Below, one piece after another: positions 48,334 through 56,826 of a stretch of DNA of 64,000 nt. The number at the start of each line of letters is the position of its first letter. The stretch's first letter is position 1. Source of the DNA: Thermoanaerobacterales bacterium (GTDB lineage: Bacteria > Actinomycetota > Acidimicrobiia > Acidimicrobiales > JACDCH01); assembly GCA_017577565.1 (NCBI GenBank), contig PKRH01000001.1, forward strand, positions 1-64,000, in the 5' to 3' direction. A program made the translations under genes and the position numbers. A model generated the notes under the pieces. The model made no database searches. It was not told the DNA's origin and saw only the letters and a program-made list of their open reading frames with translations.

Positions 48334-48723
48334 ATGCGAGCCTCCGCACACTTCCCGCGCGCTCCGGAGCAGGTGGCGGCGGCGCGCGCCTTCGCCCGCG
48401 CGACCCTCGGCACCTCGTCCTCCTCGCAGGTGGTGGATGACGTCGTCCTCGTGGTCAGCGAGCTGGTCACCAACGCCGTCCTCCACGGCGCCGGCGACGT
48501 CGAGGTGACCGTCGACCGCTCGGGCGACGTCATCCGGGTCGAGGTCGCCGACGGGGGCGGCGCCGAGCTGCCCCGCCCCGGGTGCCCGGGCGCGGGCGAC
48601 GTCACCGGGCGGGGGCTCGCCATCGTCGACGCGCTGGCCGACGCCTGGGGCGACGGCGTCGACGACCGGGGGCGCACCCGGGTGTGGGTGGAGCTCAGCC
48701 CGCCGCCCGGACCAGCGCGGTGA
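48334..48723 (+). CDS. Anti-sigma regulatory factor-like ATP-binding protein (HATPase_c_2)
   Basis: 129 residues with the GHKL/HATPase fold of RsbW-type serine kinases: N-box VLVVSELVTNAVLHGAG (about 44-60), G1 VADGGG and G2 GRGLAIVDALADAWG. RsbW-like proteins switch sigma factors or other partners by partner binding and phosphorylation. No anti-anti-sigma gene is adjacent, so it is an orphan. ATG 48334 gives the conserved start; ATG further up has no clear ribosome site. It ends 29 bases inside the opposite-strand AzlD gene. Confidence 0.85.
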   Translation: MRASAHFPRAPEQVAAARAFARATLGTSSSSQVVDDVVLVVSELVTNAVLHGAGDVEVTVDRSGDVIRVEVADGGGAELPRPGCPGAGDVTGRGLAIVDALADAWGDGVDDRGRTRVWVELSPPPGPAR

Positions 48724-49006
48724 CGGCGGCGGCCGCCACGACGACGAGCACGAAGGGTGCCCGCCCTCGTGACCCGGCGACCAGCGCGACCGCCACCGCC
48801 AGCCCCGCGGCGCGCGCGTCGACGACGATCCGCCGGTCGCCCCCGAGCGTGTTGACGACGACGAGGGCCGGCAGCAGCGCGGCGGGCAGCAGGGCGGCGA
48901 GCCGCAGCGCCCGGCCGTCGGTGGCCCGGGGCCCGAGCAGAACGAGCCCCACGACCTTCAGCCCGTAGGCACCGGCCGCCAGGCCGAGCAGCGGCCACCA
49001 GCTCAC
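48695..49006 (-). CDS. azlD: AzlD-family branched-chain amino acid transport protein
   Basis: 103-residue small membrane protein of the AzlD family, three to four helices (WWPLLGLAAGAYGLKVVGLVLLGP, LRLAALLPAALLPALVVVNTLG, then two more). It works with AzlC to export branched-chain amino acids. GTG overlaps the azlC stop (49003-49006). Its last 29 bases lie over the end of the HATPase gene from the other strand. Confidence 0.9.
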   Translation of the reverse strand: MSWWPLLGLAAGAYGLKVVGLVLLGPRATDGRALRLAALLPAALLPALVVVNTLGGDRRIVVDARAAGLAVAVALVAGSRGRAPFVLVVVAAAAVTALVRAAG

Positions 49007-49704
49007 CGCTCCTCCCGGCGGGCGAAGAGCAGGCCGGGGACGACGCCCAGCGCGGCGGCGATGATCGGCAGCCCGGCCGGTGCCAGGGGGATCAGCACCA
49101 GCGCGACGAGCGCGCCGGCGGCGGCCGCCACCTGCCCCTCCCGCCGTCGCAGGTGGGGGACGGCGAGGACGACGAACCCCGCGGGGAAGGCGGCGTCGAG
49201 CCCGAGCGCCTCGGGGTCGCCGATGGCGTCGCCGGCCAGCGCGCCGAGCAGCGTGCCGACGTTCCAGAACACGAAGACCGACACGCCGGTGGCCCAGAAC
49301 GTGCGCGCCCGCAGGCGACCTTCGGGCTGGGCGGTGGCCATCGCCGTCGTCTCGTCGATGACGAGCTGCGCCCCCAGCAGGCGCTGGGCCAGCGGGAGCT
49401 TGCCGAGCGTCGGGGCCATGGCGACGCCGTAGGCGGCGTTGCGGGCGGCGAGCAGCAGCGCGGAGCCGAGCGCCGAGCCCATCGAGCCGCCCGCCTCGAC
49501 GACGCTCACCGCGGCGAACTGGCTGGCCCCGGTGAACACGAGCAGCGACATCACCACCGCCTGCGGGACGGTGAGCCCGGCGGTGGTGGCCAGCACGCCG
49601 AAGGACATGCCGAACACGCTGATGGCGAGGCCGAGCACCCAGACGGCGCGGCGGACGGGCGTCGGCAGCACGGCGTCGTGCTGCGTCGGGGCCTCCTGGG
49701 TCAC
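49003..49704 (-). CDS. azlC: AzlC-family branched-chain amino acid permease
   Basis: 233-residue membrane protein with the AzlC start LGLAISVFGMSFGVLATTAGLTVPQAVVMSLLVFTGASQFAAVSVV (cited in parts: GVLATTAGLTVPQAVVMS, FTGASQFAA), and LLLAARNAAYGVAMAP in the next helix. With AzlD it exports branched-chain amino acids. GTG 49704 begins at VTQEAPTQHD, a hydrophilic N-terminus. The threonine dehydratase 0.8 kb away makes isoleucine precursors, so a link is plausible but not shown by sequence. Confidence 0.9.
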   Translation of the reverse strand: MTQEAPTQHDAVLPTPVRRAVWVLGLAISVFGMSFGVLATTAGLTVPQAVVMSLLVFTGASQFAAVSVVEAGGSMGSALGSALLLAARNAAYGVAMAPTLGKLPLAQRLLGAQLVIDETTAMATAQPEGRLRARTFWATGVSVFVFWNVGTLLGALAGDAIGDPEALGLDAAFPAGFVVLAVPHLRRREGQVAAAAGALVALVLIPLAPAGLPIIAAALGVVPGLLFARREER

Positions 49705-49749
49705 CGACCGAGACTGCCCGCGCCGCCGGTGCCGGCGCCACACGGAAAC

Positions 49750-49784
49750 GGGCGCCCGGCCCCACGCGGCGCGGCCGGGCGCCC
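49750..49784 (-). terminator. Long GC-rich hairpin after the phosphotriesterase-like gene
   Basis: GGGCGCCCGGCC (49750-49761) and GGCCGGGCGCCC (49773-49784) form a perfect 12-base stem with an 11-base loop, 12 bases after the stop codon (49796). On the minus strand the stem is followed by GTTTCC, a short T-containing tail. It is the strongest terminator candidate in the window. Confidence 0.75.
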
Positions 49785-49795
49785 CGGCGGCCGGG

Positions 49796-50773
49796 TCAGC
49801 GCCGCTCGAACCAGGCCCGGGGGTTGGCCACGAGCATCTCGTCGATCTGCTCGTCGGTGACCCCCCGGGCCCGCAGCTCGGGCAGCACGTCGTTGTGGAT
49901 GTGCAGGTAGTGCCAGTTGGGCAGGGCCGGCTTGAGGTCGGGCTGGATCCAGTCGATGTAGCAGGAGGCGTCGTGCGCCAGGACCAGGCGCGACGAGTAG
50001 CCCCGCCGGCACAGCTCGGCCACCGTCTCGACGCGCTGGTCGAAGGGCAGGACGGCGTCGATCCCGAAGCGGTCCATGCCGAGCAGGAACCCCTCCTCGG
50101 CGTAGCGGGACAGCAGGTCGACGTCGGGCGAGTCGCCGACGTGGGCCAGCAGCACGTGCCGGGGCTCGACCCCCTCCTCGCCGAGCACCCGGCGGACCTC
50201 GGCCATCGTGTCGTCGGCCGGGCGGTTGTGGACCATGATCGGCGCGCCGGTCTCGGCGTGCGCCTGGGCCACCGCCCGCAGGACCCGCTCGACCCCGGCG
50301 GTCAGGCCGTGGTGGTCGATGGCGCACTTGAAGAACGCCGCCTTGATGCCGGTGCCCTGGATGCCCTCGGTGACGTCGCGCACGAACAGCTCGACCAGGG
50401 GGTCGGGCAGGCCGGGGAGGGCGCCCGGGCCCCGCAGCGCGAAGAACCCGGGCACGTCGGCGTAGGTGTAGAGCCCGGTCGCCGGGACGATGTTCAGCTC
50501 GGGCACCGACTCGTTGACCCGGGCGATGCGGCGGACGTCGCGCCCGAGGCCGTCGACGGTGGGGTCGACGATCGTGCGGACGCCGACCTCGACGAGGGCC
50601 CGCAGCTTCTCGACCGCCTCGGCGACCTTCTCCTCCTCGTCCCACTCGTCCGACCAGTTGTTCTGGCTGTCGGGGGTCAGCACGAAGACGTGCTCGTGCA
50701 TGAGCGTGACCCCCAGCTCGCTGGTGGGCACCGGTCCCCGCACGGTCTCGACGTGGGTGACGGTCGTCGCCAT
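49796..50773 (-). CDS. Phosphotriesterase-family metal-dependent hydrolase
   Basis: 325-residue amidohydrolase with the binuclear metal site of phosphotriesterases and quorum-quenching lactonases. His pair in LMHEHVF, bridging carbamylated Lys in GIKAAFFKCAIDHHG, His in MVHNRPADD and LAHVGDS, Asp in VLAHDASCYIDWI. The loop sequences resemble phosphotriesterase-like lactonases, but substrate (lactone or organophosphate) is not readable. ATG 50773 is chosen with GGAGG 11 bases upstream; ATG 50782 is an alternative. It is divergent from the F420 reductase/TetR operon. No promoter was identified by eye. Confidence 0.92.
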   Translation of the reverse strand: MATTVTHVETVRGPVPTSELGVTLMHEHVFVLTPDSQNNWSDEWDEEEKVAEAVEKLRALVEVGVRTIVDPTVDGLGRDVRRIARVNESVPELNIVPATGLYTYADVPGFFALRGPGALPGLPDPLVELFVRDVTEGIQGTGIKAAFFKCAIDHHGLTAGVERVLRAVAQAHAETGAPIMVHNRPADDTMAEVRRVLGEEGVEPRHVLLAHVGDSPDVDLLSRYAEEGFLLGMDRFGIDAVLPFDQRVETVAELCRRGYSSRLVLAHDASCYIDWIQPDLKPALPNWHYLHIHNDVLPELRARGVTDEQIDEMLVANPRAWFERR

Positions 50774-50857
50774 CTCTCGCATCGCCTCCTCGGGTGTGTG
50801 CGGCACGTCACACTGCCAGACGCTGCGGGGCCCCGCGGCGACGCATCGGGCGGTTGC

Positions 50858-50876
50858 GGGCTAACGGCGTTAGCCC
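50858..50876. promoter_or_regulatory. Operator 1 of the TetR/F420-reductase operon
   Basis: GGGCTAACGGCGTTAGCCC, a perfect 19-base palindrome (8-base arms, 3-base centre). It lies 38 bases before the reductase start, and about 85 bases before the divergent phosphotriesterase start. Confidence 0.7.
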
Positions 50877-50883
50877 TAGCCTG

Positions 50884-50898
50884 GCTAACAGCATTAGC
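50884..50898. promoter_or_regulatory. Operator 2 of the TetR/F420-reductase operon
   Basis: GCTAACAGCATTAGC (arms GCTAA and TTAGC, centre CAGCA), centre 24 bases from operator 1. It ends 4 bases before the AGGAGG ribosome site of the reductase gene. It shares the CTAAC/TTAG half-site with operator 1, so one TetR could bind both. Confidence 0.65.
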
Positions 50899-50914
50899 TC
50901 ACAGGAGGTCCCCC

Positions 50915-51376
50915 GTGGCACCCACCCACCACCGTCCGCCCGGCCGGTTCACCCGCCGCGTGTTCAACCCCACCGTCGCCTTCCTGGCCCGCCGGGGCCT
51001 CAGCCTGTGGGGCAGCCGCGTCCTCGAGGTGCGCGGCCGCGCCACCGGCCTCCCCCGCCGCACGCCGGTCAACCTGCTCGACCTCGACGGCGCCACCTAC
51101 CTGGTCTCGCCCCGGGGCGAGGGGCAGTGGGTGCGCAACGCCCGGGCCGCCGGCCGGGTCGCCACGCTGCTCGGGCGCCGGCGGGAGGAGTGGACCGTCC
51201 GCGAGCTGACCGACGACGAGAAGGTGCCGGTGCTGCGGGCCTACCTCGCCCGCTGGCGCTTCGAGTCCGGTGCCTTCTTCGACGGCCGCTCGGCCGACTC
51301 GCCCGACGAGGAGCTCGCCGCCATCGCGCCCCGGCACCCCGTCTTCCGGCTGGAGCCCGCGGGCGCCGCGGCGTGA
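50915..51376 (+). CDS. Deazaflavin (F420)-dependent nitroreductase-family protein
   Basis: 153 residues of the F420H2-dependent quinone reductase/Ddn family: NPTVAFLARRGLSLWGSRVLEVRGRATGLPRRTPVNLLDLDG is the usual N-terminal half (cited in part GRATGLPRRTPVNLLDLDG), GEGQWVRNARAAGRV the F420 phosphate-binding region. These enzymes reduce quinones, nitro compounds and other small molecules with F420H2. GTG 50915 has AGGAGG 6 bases upstream. It is the first gene of an operon with the TetR regulator, coupled by a GTGA overlap (51373-51376), and is controlled by two palindromes in front. Confidence 0.9.
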   Translation: MAPTHHRPPGRFTRRVFNPTVAFLARRGLSLWGSRVLEVRGRATGLPRRTPVNLLDLDGATYLVSPRGEGQWVRNARAAGRVATLLGRRREEWTVRELTDDEKVPVLRAYLARWRFESGAFFDGRSADSPDEELAAIAPRHPVFRLEPAGAAA

Positions 51377-51939
51377 CGGCACCGGCCCCGTGGCGGCCCC
51401 CCGGCGGGCGGGTGGGCGAGATCGTCGCCGCCGCCCGCCGGGTGCTGGAGCGCGACGGCGAGCTGACCATGCACGCGGTGGCCGCCGAGCTGGGCATCCG
51501 GGCGCCGTCGCTCTACAAGCACGTGGCCGGCAAGGCCGCCCTGGAGGCCGAGCTGGTCGCCGTCGCCCTGGCCGAGATCGGCGAGGCGCTGCACGCCGCC
51601 CTGGACGCCGGCGACGGCGACCGCCGCGACGACGGGGACGGCACCGGTCGGGCGGCCCCGGTCCGGCGCCTGCTCGCCGCCTACCGGCGCCACGCGCTCG
51701 CCCACCCCGCGCTCTACCGGCTGGCCACGTCCGGACCGCTGCCCCGCCACCTCCTGCCGCCGGGGCTGGAGGACTGGGCCGGCGAGCCGTTCCTGCGGGT
51801 GACCGGCGACCCCCACCGGGGCCAGGCGCTGTGGGCCTTCGCCCACGGCATGGTCGTGCTCGAGCTCGACCGGCGCTTCCCCGACCCCACGGTGCTCGAC
51901 CGCACGTGGGAGGAGGGCGCCACCGCGTTCGCCCGCTGA
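51373..51939 (+). CDS. TetR-family regulator of the F420-reductase operon
   Basis: 188 residues. Helix-turn-helix LTMHAVAAELGIRAPSLYKHVAGKAALEAELV (about 35-66; recognition part APSLYKHV). C-terminal domain resembles the TetR WHG family (FAHGMVVLELDRRF). The gene overlaps the reductase by 4 bases, the classic layout for an autoregulated target/regulator pair, with candidate operators at 50858-50898. It ends 46 bases before the ABC permease gene on the other strand. Confidence 0.9.
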   Translation: MTAPAPWRPPGGRVGEIVAAARRVLERDGELTMHAVAAELGIRAPSLYKHVAGKAALEAELVAVALAEIGEALHAALDAGDGDRRDDGDGTGRAAPVRRLLAAYRRHALAHPALYRLATSGPLPRHLLPPGLEDWAGEPFLRVTGDPHRGQALWAFAHGMVVLELDRRFPDPTVLDRTWEEGATAFAR

Positions 51940-51985
51940 CCACGGGGTCCCGCGGCGGCACCCCCGGCACCGCCGGCGCCGCCGG

Positions 51986-52840
51986 CTACGGCCGCCGGTA
52001 GCGCTGCACCGCCAGCGGGGCGAACACGGCGACGAGGCCCGCGGTCCAGGCGAGCGCCAGCCCGACCGAACCGGCCGTCGAGCCGTCGAGGCCGGCCGCC
52101 GCCGGGTCGCCCAGGGCGAGCGAGCGCACGGCGTCGGTCACCACCGTGACCGGCTGGTGCTCGGCGACGGCCTGCAGCCAGCCGGGCATCGAGTCGACCG
52201 GCACGTAGGCGCTCGACACGAACGACAGCGGGAAGACCATCAGCGACATGCCCTGGGCCGCCTGGACGTTGCCGGCCGTCAGGCCGATCAGCGCGAACAG
52301 CCACAGGGCGGCGAAGCCGAACAGCGAGCAGAGCCCGAAAGCCGCCGCGACCTCGAGCGCCGTGCCGTCGGGCCGGAAGCCGACGGCCACGCCGATGGCG
52401 GCCGTGACGACCAGGCCCAGGGTGAGCAGCAGCCACTCGGCGAGCACGCGCCCGACCACGACGGCGGCCCGCGACACCGGCAGCGACCGGAAGCGGTCGG
52501 TGACGCCCTGCTCCATGTCCTCGGCGACGCCGGTCGCGGCCTCGCTGCCGGTGAACAGCACGCTGGTCACCAGGTAGCCGGGGACGAGGAAGTCGACGTA
52601 GGCGATGCCGCCCGTCTCGACCGCGCCGCCGAACACGTAGCGGAACAGGAGCAGGAACATCGCCCCGGTCGTCGTGCTCACCACGAGCAGCTGCGGGGTG
52701 CGGACGAAGCGGCGCACCGACCGGCCGGCGACGGTGAGGGCCGTGGCGACCGGCCCGGGCGGGCCGGCCGGCGGTTCGATGGCGGCGGCCGGGGCGGTGG
52801 CGACGGCGGTGACGGTGGTGGGGACGGTGGTCGTGGACAT
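51986..52840 (-). CDS. ABC-2 type transporter permease (DrrB-like)
   Basis: 284-residue membrane subunit of a daunorubicin-resistance-type exporter, with six hydrophobic helices (about 50-70, 78-100, 115-140, 145-170, 175-195, 245-270). RFRSLPVSRAAVVVGR is the coupling helix of the ABC-2 family, and PVDSMPGWLQAVAEHQPVTVVTDAVRSLALG the periplasmic loop region. It is made just after the ATPase (12 bases between). Substrate unknown; the WYL regulator upstream controls it. Confidence 0.9.
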   Translation of the reverse strand: MSTTTVPTTVTAVATAPAAAIEPPAGPPGPVATALTVAGRSVRRFVRTPQLLVVSTTTGAMFLLLFRYVFGGAVETGGIAYVDFLVPGYLVTSVLFTGSEAATGVAEDMEQGVTDRFRSLPVSRAAVVVGRVLAEWLLLTLGLVVTAAIGVAVGFRPDGTALEVAAAFGLCSLFGFAALWLFALIGLTAGNVQAAQGMSLMVFPLSFVSSAYVPVDSMPGWLQAVAEHQPVTVVTDAVRSLALGDPAAAGLDGSTAGSVGLALAWTAGLVAVFAPLAVQRYRRP

Positions 52841-52852
52841 CGTCGGCGCTCC

Positions 52853-53872
<1,020 letters not shown>

Positions 53873-53892
53873 GGGTCGACTGTGCGACCCGG

Positions 53893-53915
53893 AACTGGTC
53901 ATCCAGTGGCCGGTT
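53893..53915 (-). promoter_or_regulatory. WYL-operator-like site before the ABC exporter
   Basis: AACTGGTCA (53893-53901), five bases TCCAG, then TGGCCGGTT (53907-53915). It is an imperfect inverted repeat matching the perfect copy at 54881-54903 (two changes in the left arm). It overlaps the last codons of the WYL gene and sits 21 bases before the ATPase start. Confidence 0.65.
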
Positions 53916-54861
53916 TTCCCCGCCCGTACCGCGCCACCAGCTCCTCGCCGAAGGAGGCGAGCAGGTCCCGCACCTCCTGGGGCTCGACGACCTCGACGTA
54001 GGGGCCGAAGGCGACCATCTCGTAGGCCAGGGCCTCGAGCGTCCAGCCCGCGACCTCGACCTCGACCCGGCCGTCGTCCCGGCGCTCCCCCACCCGCAGG
54101 TGGCGGCCGAAGCGGTTCCGCAGCCAGCCGATCGCCCGGGGGTCGGCGAGCGCCCGGGCCCGCACGGCGCCGCGCCGCTCGTCCATCGCCTCCACGACCT
54201 CGCGCCAGGCCGCCTCCAGGTCGAAGCCCTCCGGGCGCTCGACCGGCCGGTCGGTGACCGTCACCGACCGCACCCGGCCGACCCGGAAGGTCCGCAGCCC
54301 GGCGTCGGTGCCGGCGACCAGGTACCAGACCGAGCTCTTGGACACGAGCCCGAGCGGGTGGACCGTCCGGACCGACTCCCGCCCCTCGCGGTCGGCGTAG
54401 CCGAGCTCGACCTGGCGCCCGGCCACGACGGCCCGCTGCAGGTCGTCGAGGAACGGGGGCGGCGGCGCCGGTGTGGCCCCCCACTGGGCCGGGTCGAGCA
54501 CCACGGCCGAGGCGGCCGCCTCGGCCTCGGCCCGGAACGTCTCGGGCAGCGCCTGCACCAGCTTGCGCAGCGCCGCCTTGGCCTCGGGCGTGACCCGCGA
54601 CGACGGGCCGGCCAGCAGGAACAGCGCCCGGGCCTCGGCGGCGGTCAGGCCGCTGAGGTCGGTGCGGGCGCCGCCGATCAGGGACCAGCCGCCGTTGCGC
54701 CCCGGCTGGGAGTAGACGGGGATGCCGGCCATGGCCAGCGCCTCGAGGTCGCGCCGGGCGGTCCGCTCGGAGACCTCGAGCTCCTCGGCCAGCTCGGCGG
54801 CCGTCACCCGGCCCCGGGCCTGGAGGATGAGGAGGGTGGCGACCAGCCGGTCGGCGCGCAC
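53899..54861 (-). CDS. WYL-domain transcriptional regulator (DeoR-like HTH)
   Basis: 320 residues: N-terminal HTH_11 (RVTAAELAEELEVSERTARRDLEALAMAG, about 18-46, recognition part SERTARRDLEAL), followed by the WYL domain with VVAGRQVELGYADREGRESVRTVHPLGLVSKSSVWYLVAG (cited in parts: LGLVSKSSVWYLVAG) and the WCX-type C-terminus. WYL domains bind nucleic acid-like or small ligands and regulate stress, phage defence and efflux. GTG 54861 follows a CAGGCT 6 bases upstream. Two copies of one operator flank it, suggesting it controls itself and the ABC exporter downstream. Confidence 0.88.
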   Translation of the reverse strand: MRADRLVATLLILQARGRVTAAELAEELEVSERTARRDLEALAMAGIPVYSQPGRNGGWSLIGGARTDLSGLTAAEARALFLLAGPSSRVTPEAKAALRKLVQALPETFRAEAEAAASAVVLDPAQWGATPAPPPPFLDDLQRAVVAGRQVELGYADREGRESVRTVHPLGLVSKSSVWYLVAGTDAGLRTFRVGRVRSVTVTDRPVERPEGFDLEAAWREVVEAMDERRGAVRARALADPRAIGWLRNRFGRHLRVGERRDDGRVEVEVAGWTLEALAYEMVAFGPYVEVVEPQEVRDLLASFGEELVARYGRGKPATG

Positions 54862-54880
54862 CCCGCCAGCCTGGCACGCG

Positions 54881-54903
54881 AACCGGCCACCGTCTGGCCG
54901 GTT
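54881..54903 (-). promoter_or_regulatory. WYL-operator candidate before the WYL regulator
   Basis: AACCGGCCA and TGGCCGGTT form a perfect 9-base inverted repeat with five bases (CCGTC) between, 19 bases before the GTG start. The copy before the ABC exporter has the same right arm and spacing, so the two sites look like one operator used twice. Confidence 0.75.
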
Positions 54904-54922
54904 TCCCCCCAGCGGGTGGTCG

Positions 54923-55393
54923 CTACCCGGACGTCGGCCCGGCCCCGGCGTCGTCGCCGGCGGCCTCGGCGGCCCGCTCGGCCAGCGCCCGCGTCGCCTG
55001 GCCGATGAAGCGGTCGAGGACCGTCCGGTAGAGCCACCCGGTGCCCGGCACCGAGGCCCGGAAGCTGGAGGACCAGCGGATGGTCGTGCCGCCCCGCTCG
55101 GGCGTCAGGTCGACGGTCGCCCGGTAGTCGCGCAGGGGCAGGCCGCCGAGCAGCGTGTAGGCGAACCGCCGCTCGGGCACCAGCTCGACGATCTTCTCCC
55201 GGGAGCGGACCCGCCCCCGGTGCAGCACCCGCACGGCGCCGACGCCGTCGCCGTCGCCCTCGCCCCGCTCGACGACCTCGACCCGGTCGTGCCCGCTCCA
55301 GCTGGGCCACGACGCGCCGTCCACCAGCAGGCGGTAGACGGCCGCCGGCGGCGCGCTCGACCACGCCGTCGCCTCGACGTGCTGATGTGCCAT
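54923..55393 (-). CDS. SRPBCC-family (polyketide cyclase/START-like) protein
   Basis: 156 residues of the SRPBCC fold: VEATAWSSAPPAAVYRLLVDGASWPSWSGHDRVEVVERG at the start and ERFAYTLLGGLPLRDYRATVDLTPERGGTTIRWSS as the beta sheet (cited in parts: GLPLRDYRATVDLTPERGG). Such proteins bind hydrophobic ligands or catalyse simple aromatic cyclisation and dehydration. GGAGGAGG lies before ATG 55393. It is 61 bases upstream of the WYL gene, on the same strand, and may belong to the exporter locus. Confidence 0.85.
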   Translation of the reverse strand: MAHQHVEATAWSSAPPAAVYRLLVDGASWPSWSGHDRVEVVERGEGDGDGVGAVRVLHRGRVRSREKIVELVPERRFAYTLLGGLPLRDYRATVDLTPERGGTTIRWSSSFRASVPGTGWLYRTVLDRFIGQATRALAERAAEAAGDDAGAGPTSG

Positions 55394-55462
55394 CGTCTCC
55401 TCCTCCACGGGGTCGGGCCGCCAGTCTCGCGGACCCCGACCGGCCGCCCGGCGCGCACCCGC

Positions 55463-56158
55463 TCAGGTGACGAGCAGCCACCCGCCCAGGCCGAGGGCGC
55501 CCACGGTGACCAGCCAGAACAGCGCCACCCACACCCCCGCCGGGACCCCGGTCAGGCGGGCGAGGGCGTCGGCGTCGGTCGTGCGGGGCCCGTACCGCCG
55601 CACCCGCCGCAGCTCGGCCACGGGCCGCACGGCGCCCAGCAGCATGAACCAGGTCAACGTGTAGCCGAACGCCGCCTGGACGCCCGCCGGCGCCGCCAGC
55701 GACACCCCGGCCACCGCGCCCCCCACGACCAGCAGGGCCAGCGCGCCGAACCAGTTGCGCACCACGACGAGCATCCCCGCCAGCACGGCCACGGCCGCCC
55801 ACAGCATGAGCGTGACGAGGTCGAGGGCGAGCAGGGCGACACCCGCCAGGCCGACGAGCGACGGGCTGACGTAGCCGGCCGCCGCGGTCAGCACCATCCC
55901 GGGCCCGGTCGGCCGCCCCACCGACACGGTGAGGCCCGAGGTGTCGGCGTGCAGCCGGATGCCGGCCAGGCGCCGCCCGGTCAGCAGCGCGGCGGCGGCG
56001 TGGCCGGCCTCGTGGGCGATCGTCACGACGCCCCGCGCCCAGCGCCAGACGCCGTCGACGGTGACCGCGAGCACGGCGACGACCCCCGTCGCCAGCACCA
56101 GCCACGACGACGGCTCGGCCTGCTCGACGTCGATCGCCCCCCGGACGACCCCAGCCAT
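55463..56158 (-). CDS. M50B-like membrane zinc metalloprotease
   Basis: 231 residues with about six membrane helices. The HEAGH motif (TIAHEAGHAAAALL, about 48-52) marks the zinc-binding helix of the peptidase_M50B family; a partner Asp is not clear by eye. Probably an intramembrane protease or a degenerate relative. No partner or substrate gene is nearby. ATG 56158 places HEAGH in the second helix, which is usual. A CAGGCT hexamer lies 9 bases before the start. Confidence 0.82.
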   Translation of the reverse strand: MAGVVRGAIDVEQAEPSSWLVLATGVVAVLAVTVDGVWRWARGVVTIAHEAGHAAAALLTGRRLAGIRLHADTSGLTVSVGRPTGPGMVLTAAAGYVSPSLVGLAGVALLALDLVTLMLWAAVAVLAGMLVVVRNWFGALALLVVGGAVAGVSLAAPAGVQAAFGYTLTWFMLLGAVRPVAELRRVRRYGPRTTDADALARLTGVPAGVWVALFWLVTVGALGLGGWLLVT

Positions 56159-56171
56159 GACCGCCAGCCTG

Positions 56172-56792
56172 TCACGCCGGCGGGCGGGCCCCGGGCGCGG
56201 GCCGGCGGGTGGGCCGGTCGGCGGCCCGCCGGCGGAAGAGCAGCGCCGTCAGCTCGCCCCGCTCGGGGGTCGAGGGCACGGTCACCGGGCGCACGACCTC
56301 CATGCCGAGCCGCTCGGCCACCCGCACCGACGCGGTGTTGACCGGCTCGATGATCGACACGACCTCGTCCAGCCCCAGCGTGGTGAACGCCTCGTCGAGG
56401 GCCGCCGTCGCCCCCTCGGTGGCGTAGCCCCGCCCCCACACGTCCGGGTGCAGGCGCCAGCCGACCTCGACGGCCGGGAGCACCTCGGGCAGGAACCGGG
56501 GCACCGACAGCCCGACGAAGCCGATCACCCGCCCGGTGGCGCGCTCCTCGGCGACCCACAGGTCGAAGCCCTGCGCGTCCCAGCCCGCCACCCGCTTCTC
56601 GACGAAGGTCGCGGTCTCCTCCGCCGTCAGCCCCCGGCCGTACGGGTAGCGCCACACGGCCGGCTCGGCGAAGACGGGGGCCAGCGCCTCGGCGTCGGCG
56701 GCCCGGAACCGCCGGAGGGTCAGCCGCTCGGTGGTGACGTCGCCGAGCGGGGCGGCGACGGGCGGGTGGTCGGGCGCGTGGTCGGTCGTCAC
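56172..56792 (-). CDS. GNAT N-acetyltransferase (RimJ/RimL-like)
   Basis: 206 residues of the GNAT family 3 type: TERLTLRRFRAADAEALAPVFAEP start, VEVGWRLHPDVWGRGYATEGATAALDEAF with the acetyl-CoA-binding GRGYATE loop and AERLGMEVVRP end (cited in parts: WGRGYATEGATAALDEAF). Substrate (amino-acid or antibiotic amine) unknown. It lies 13 bases upstream of the M50-like gene on the same strand and downstream of enoyl-CoA hydratase. Confidence 0.9.
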   Translation of the reverse strand: MTTDHAPDHPPVAAPLGDVTTERLTLRRFRAADAEALAPVFAEPAVWRYPYGRGLTAEETATFVEKRVAGWDAQGFDLWVAEERATGRVIGFVGLSVPRFLPEVLPAVEVGWRLHPDVWGRGYATEGATAALDEAFTTLGLDEVVSIIEPVNTASVRVAERLGMEVVRPVTVPSTPERGELTALLFRRRAADRPTRRPAPGARPPA

Positions 56793-56826
56793 CCGCCCAT
56801 GGTCGCACCCCGCCGGCCGCCCGGGG

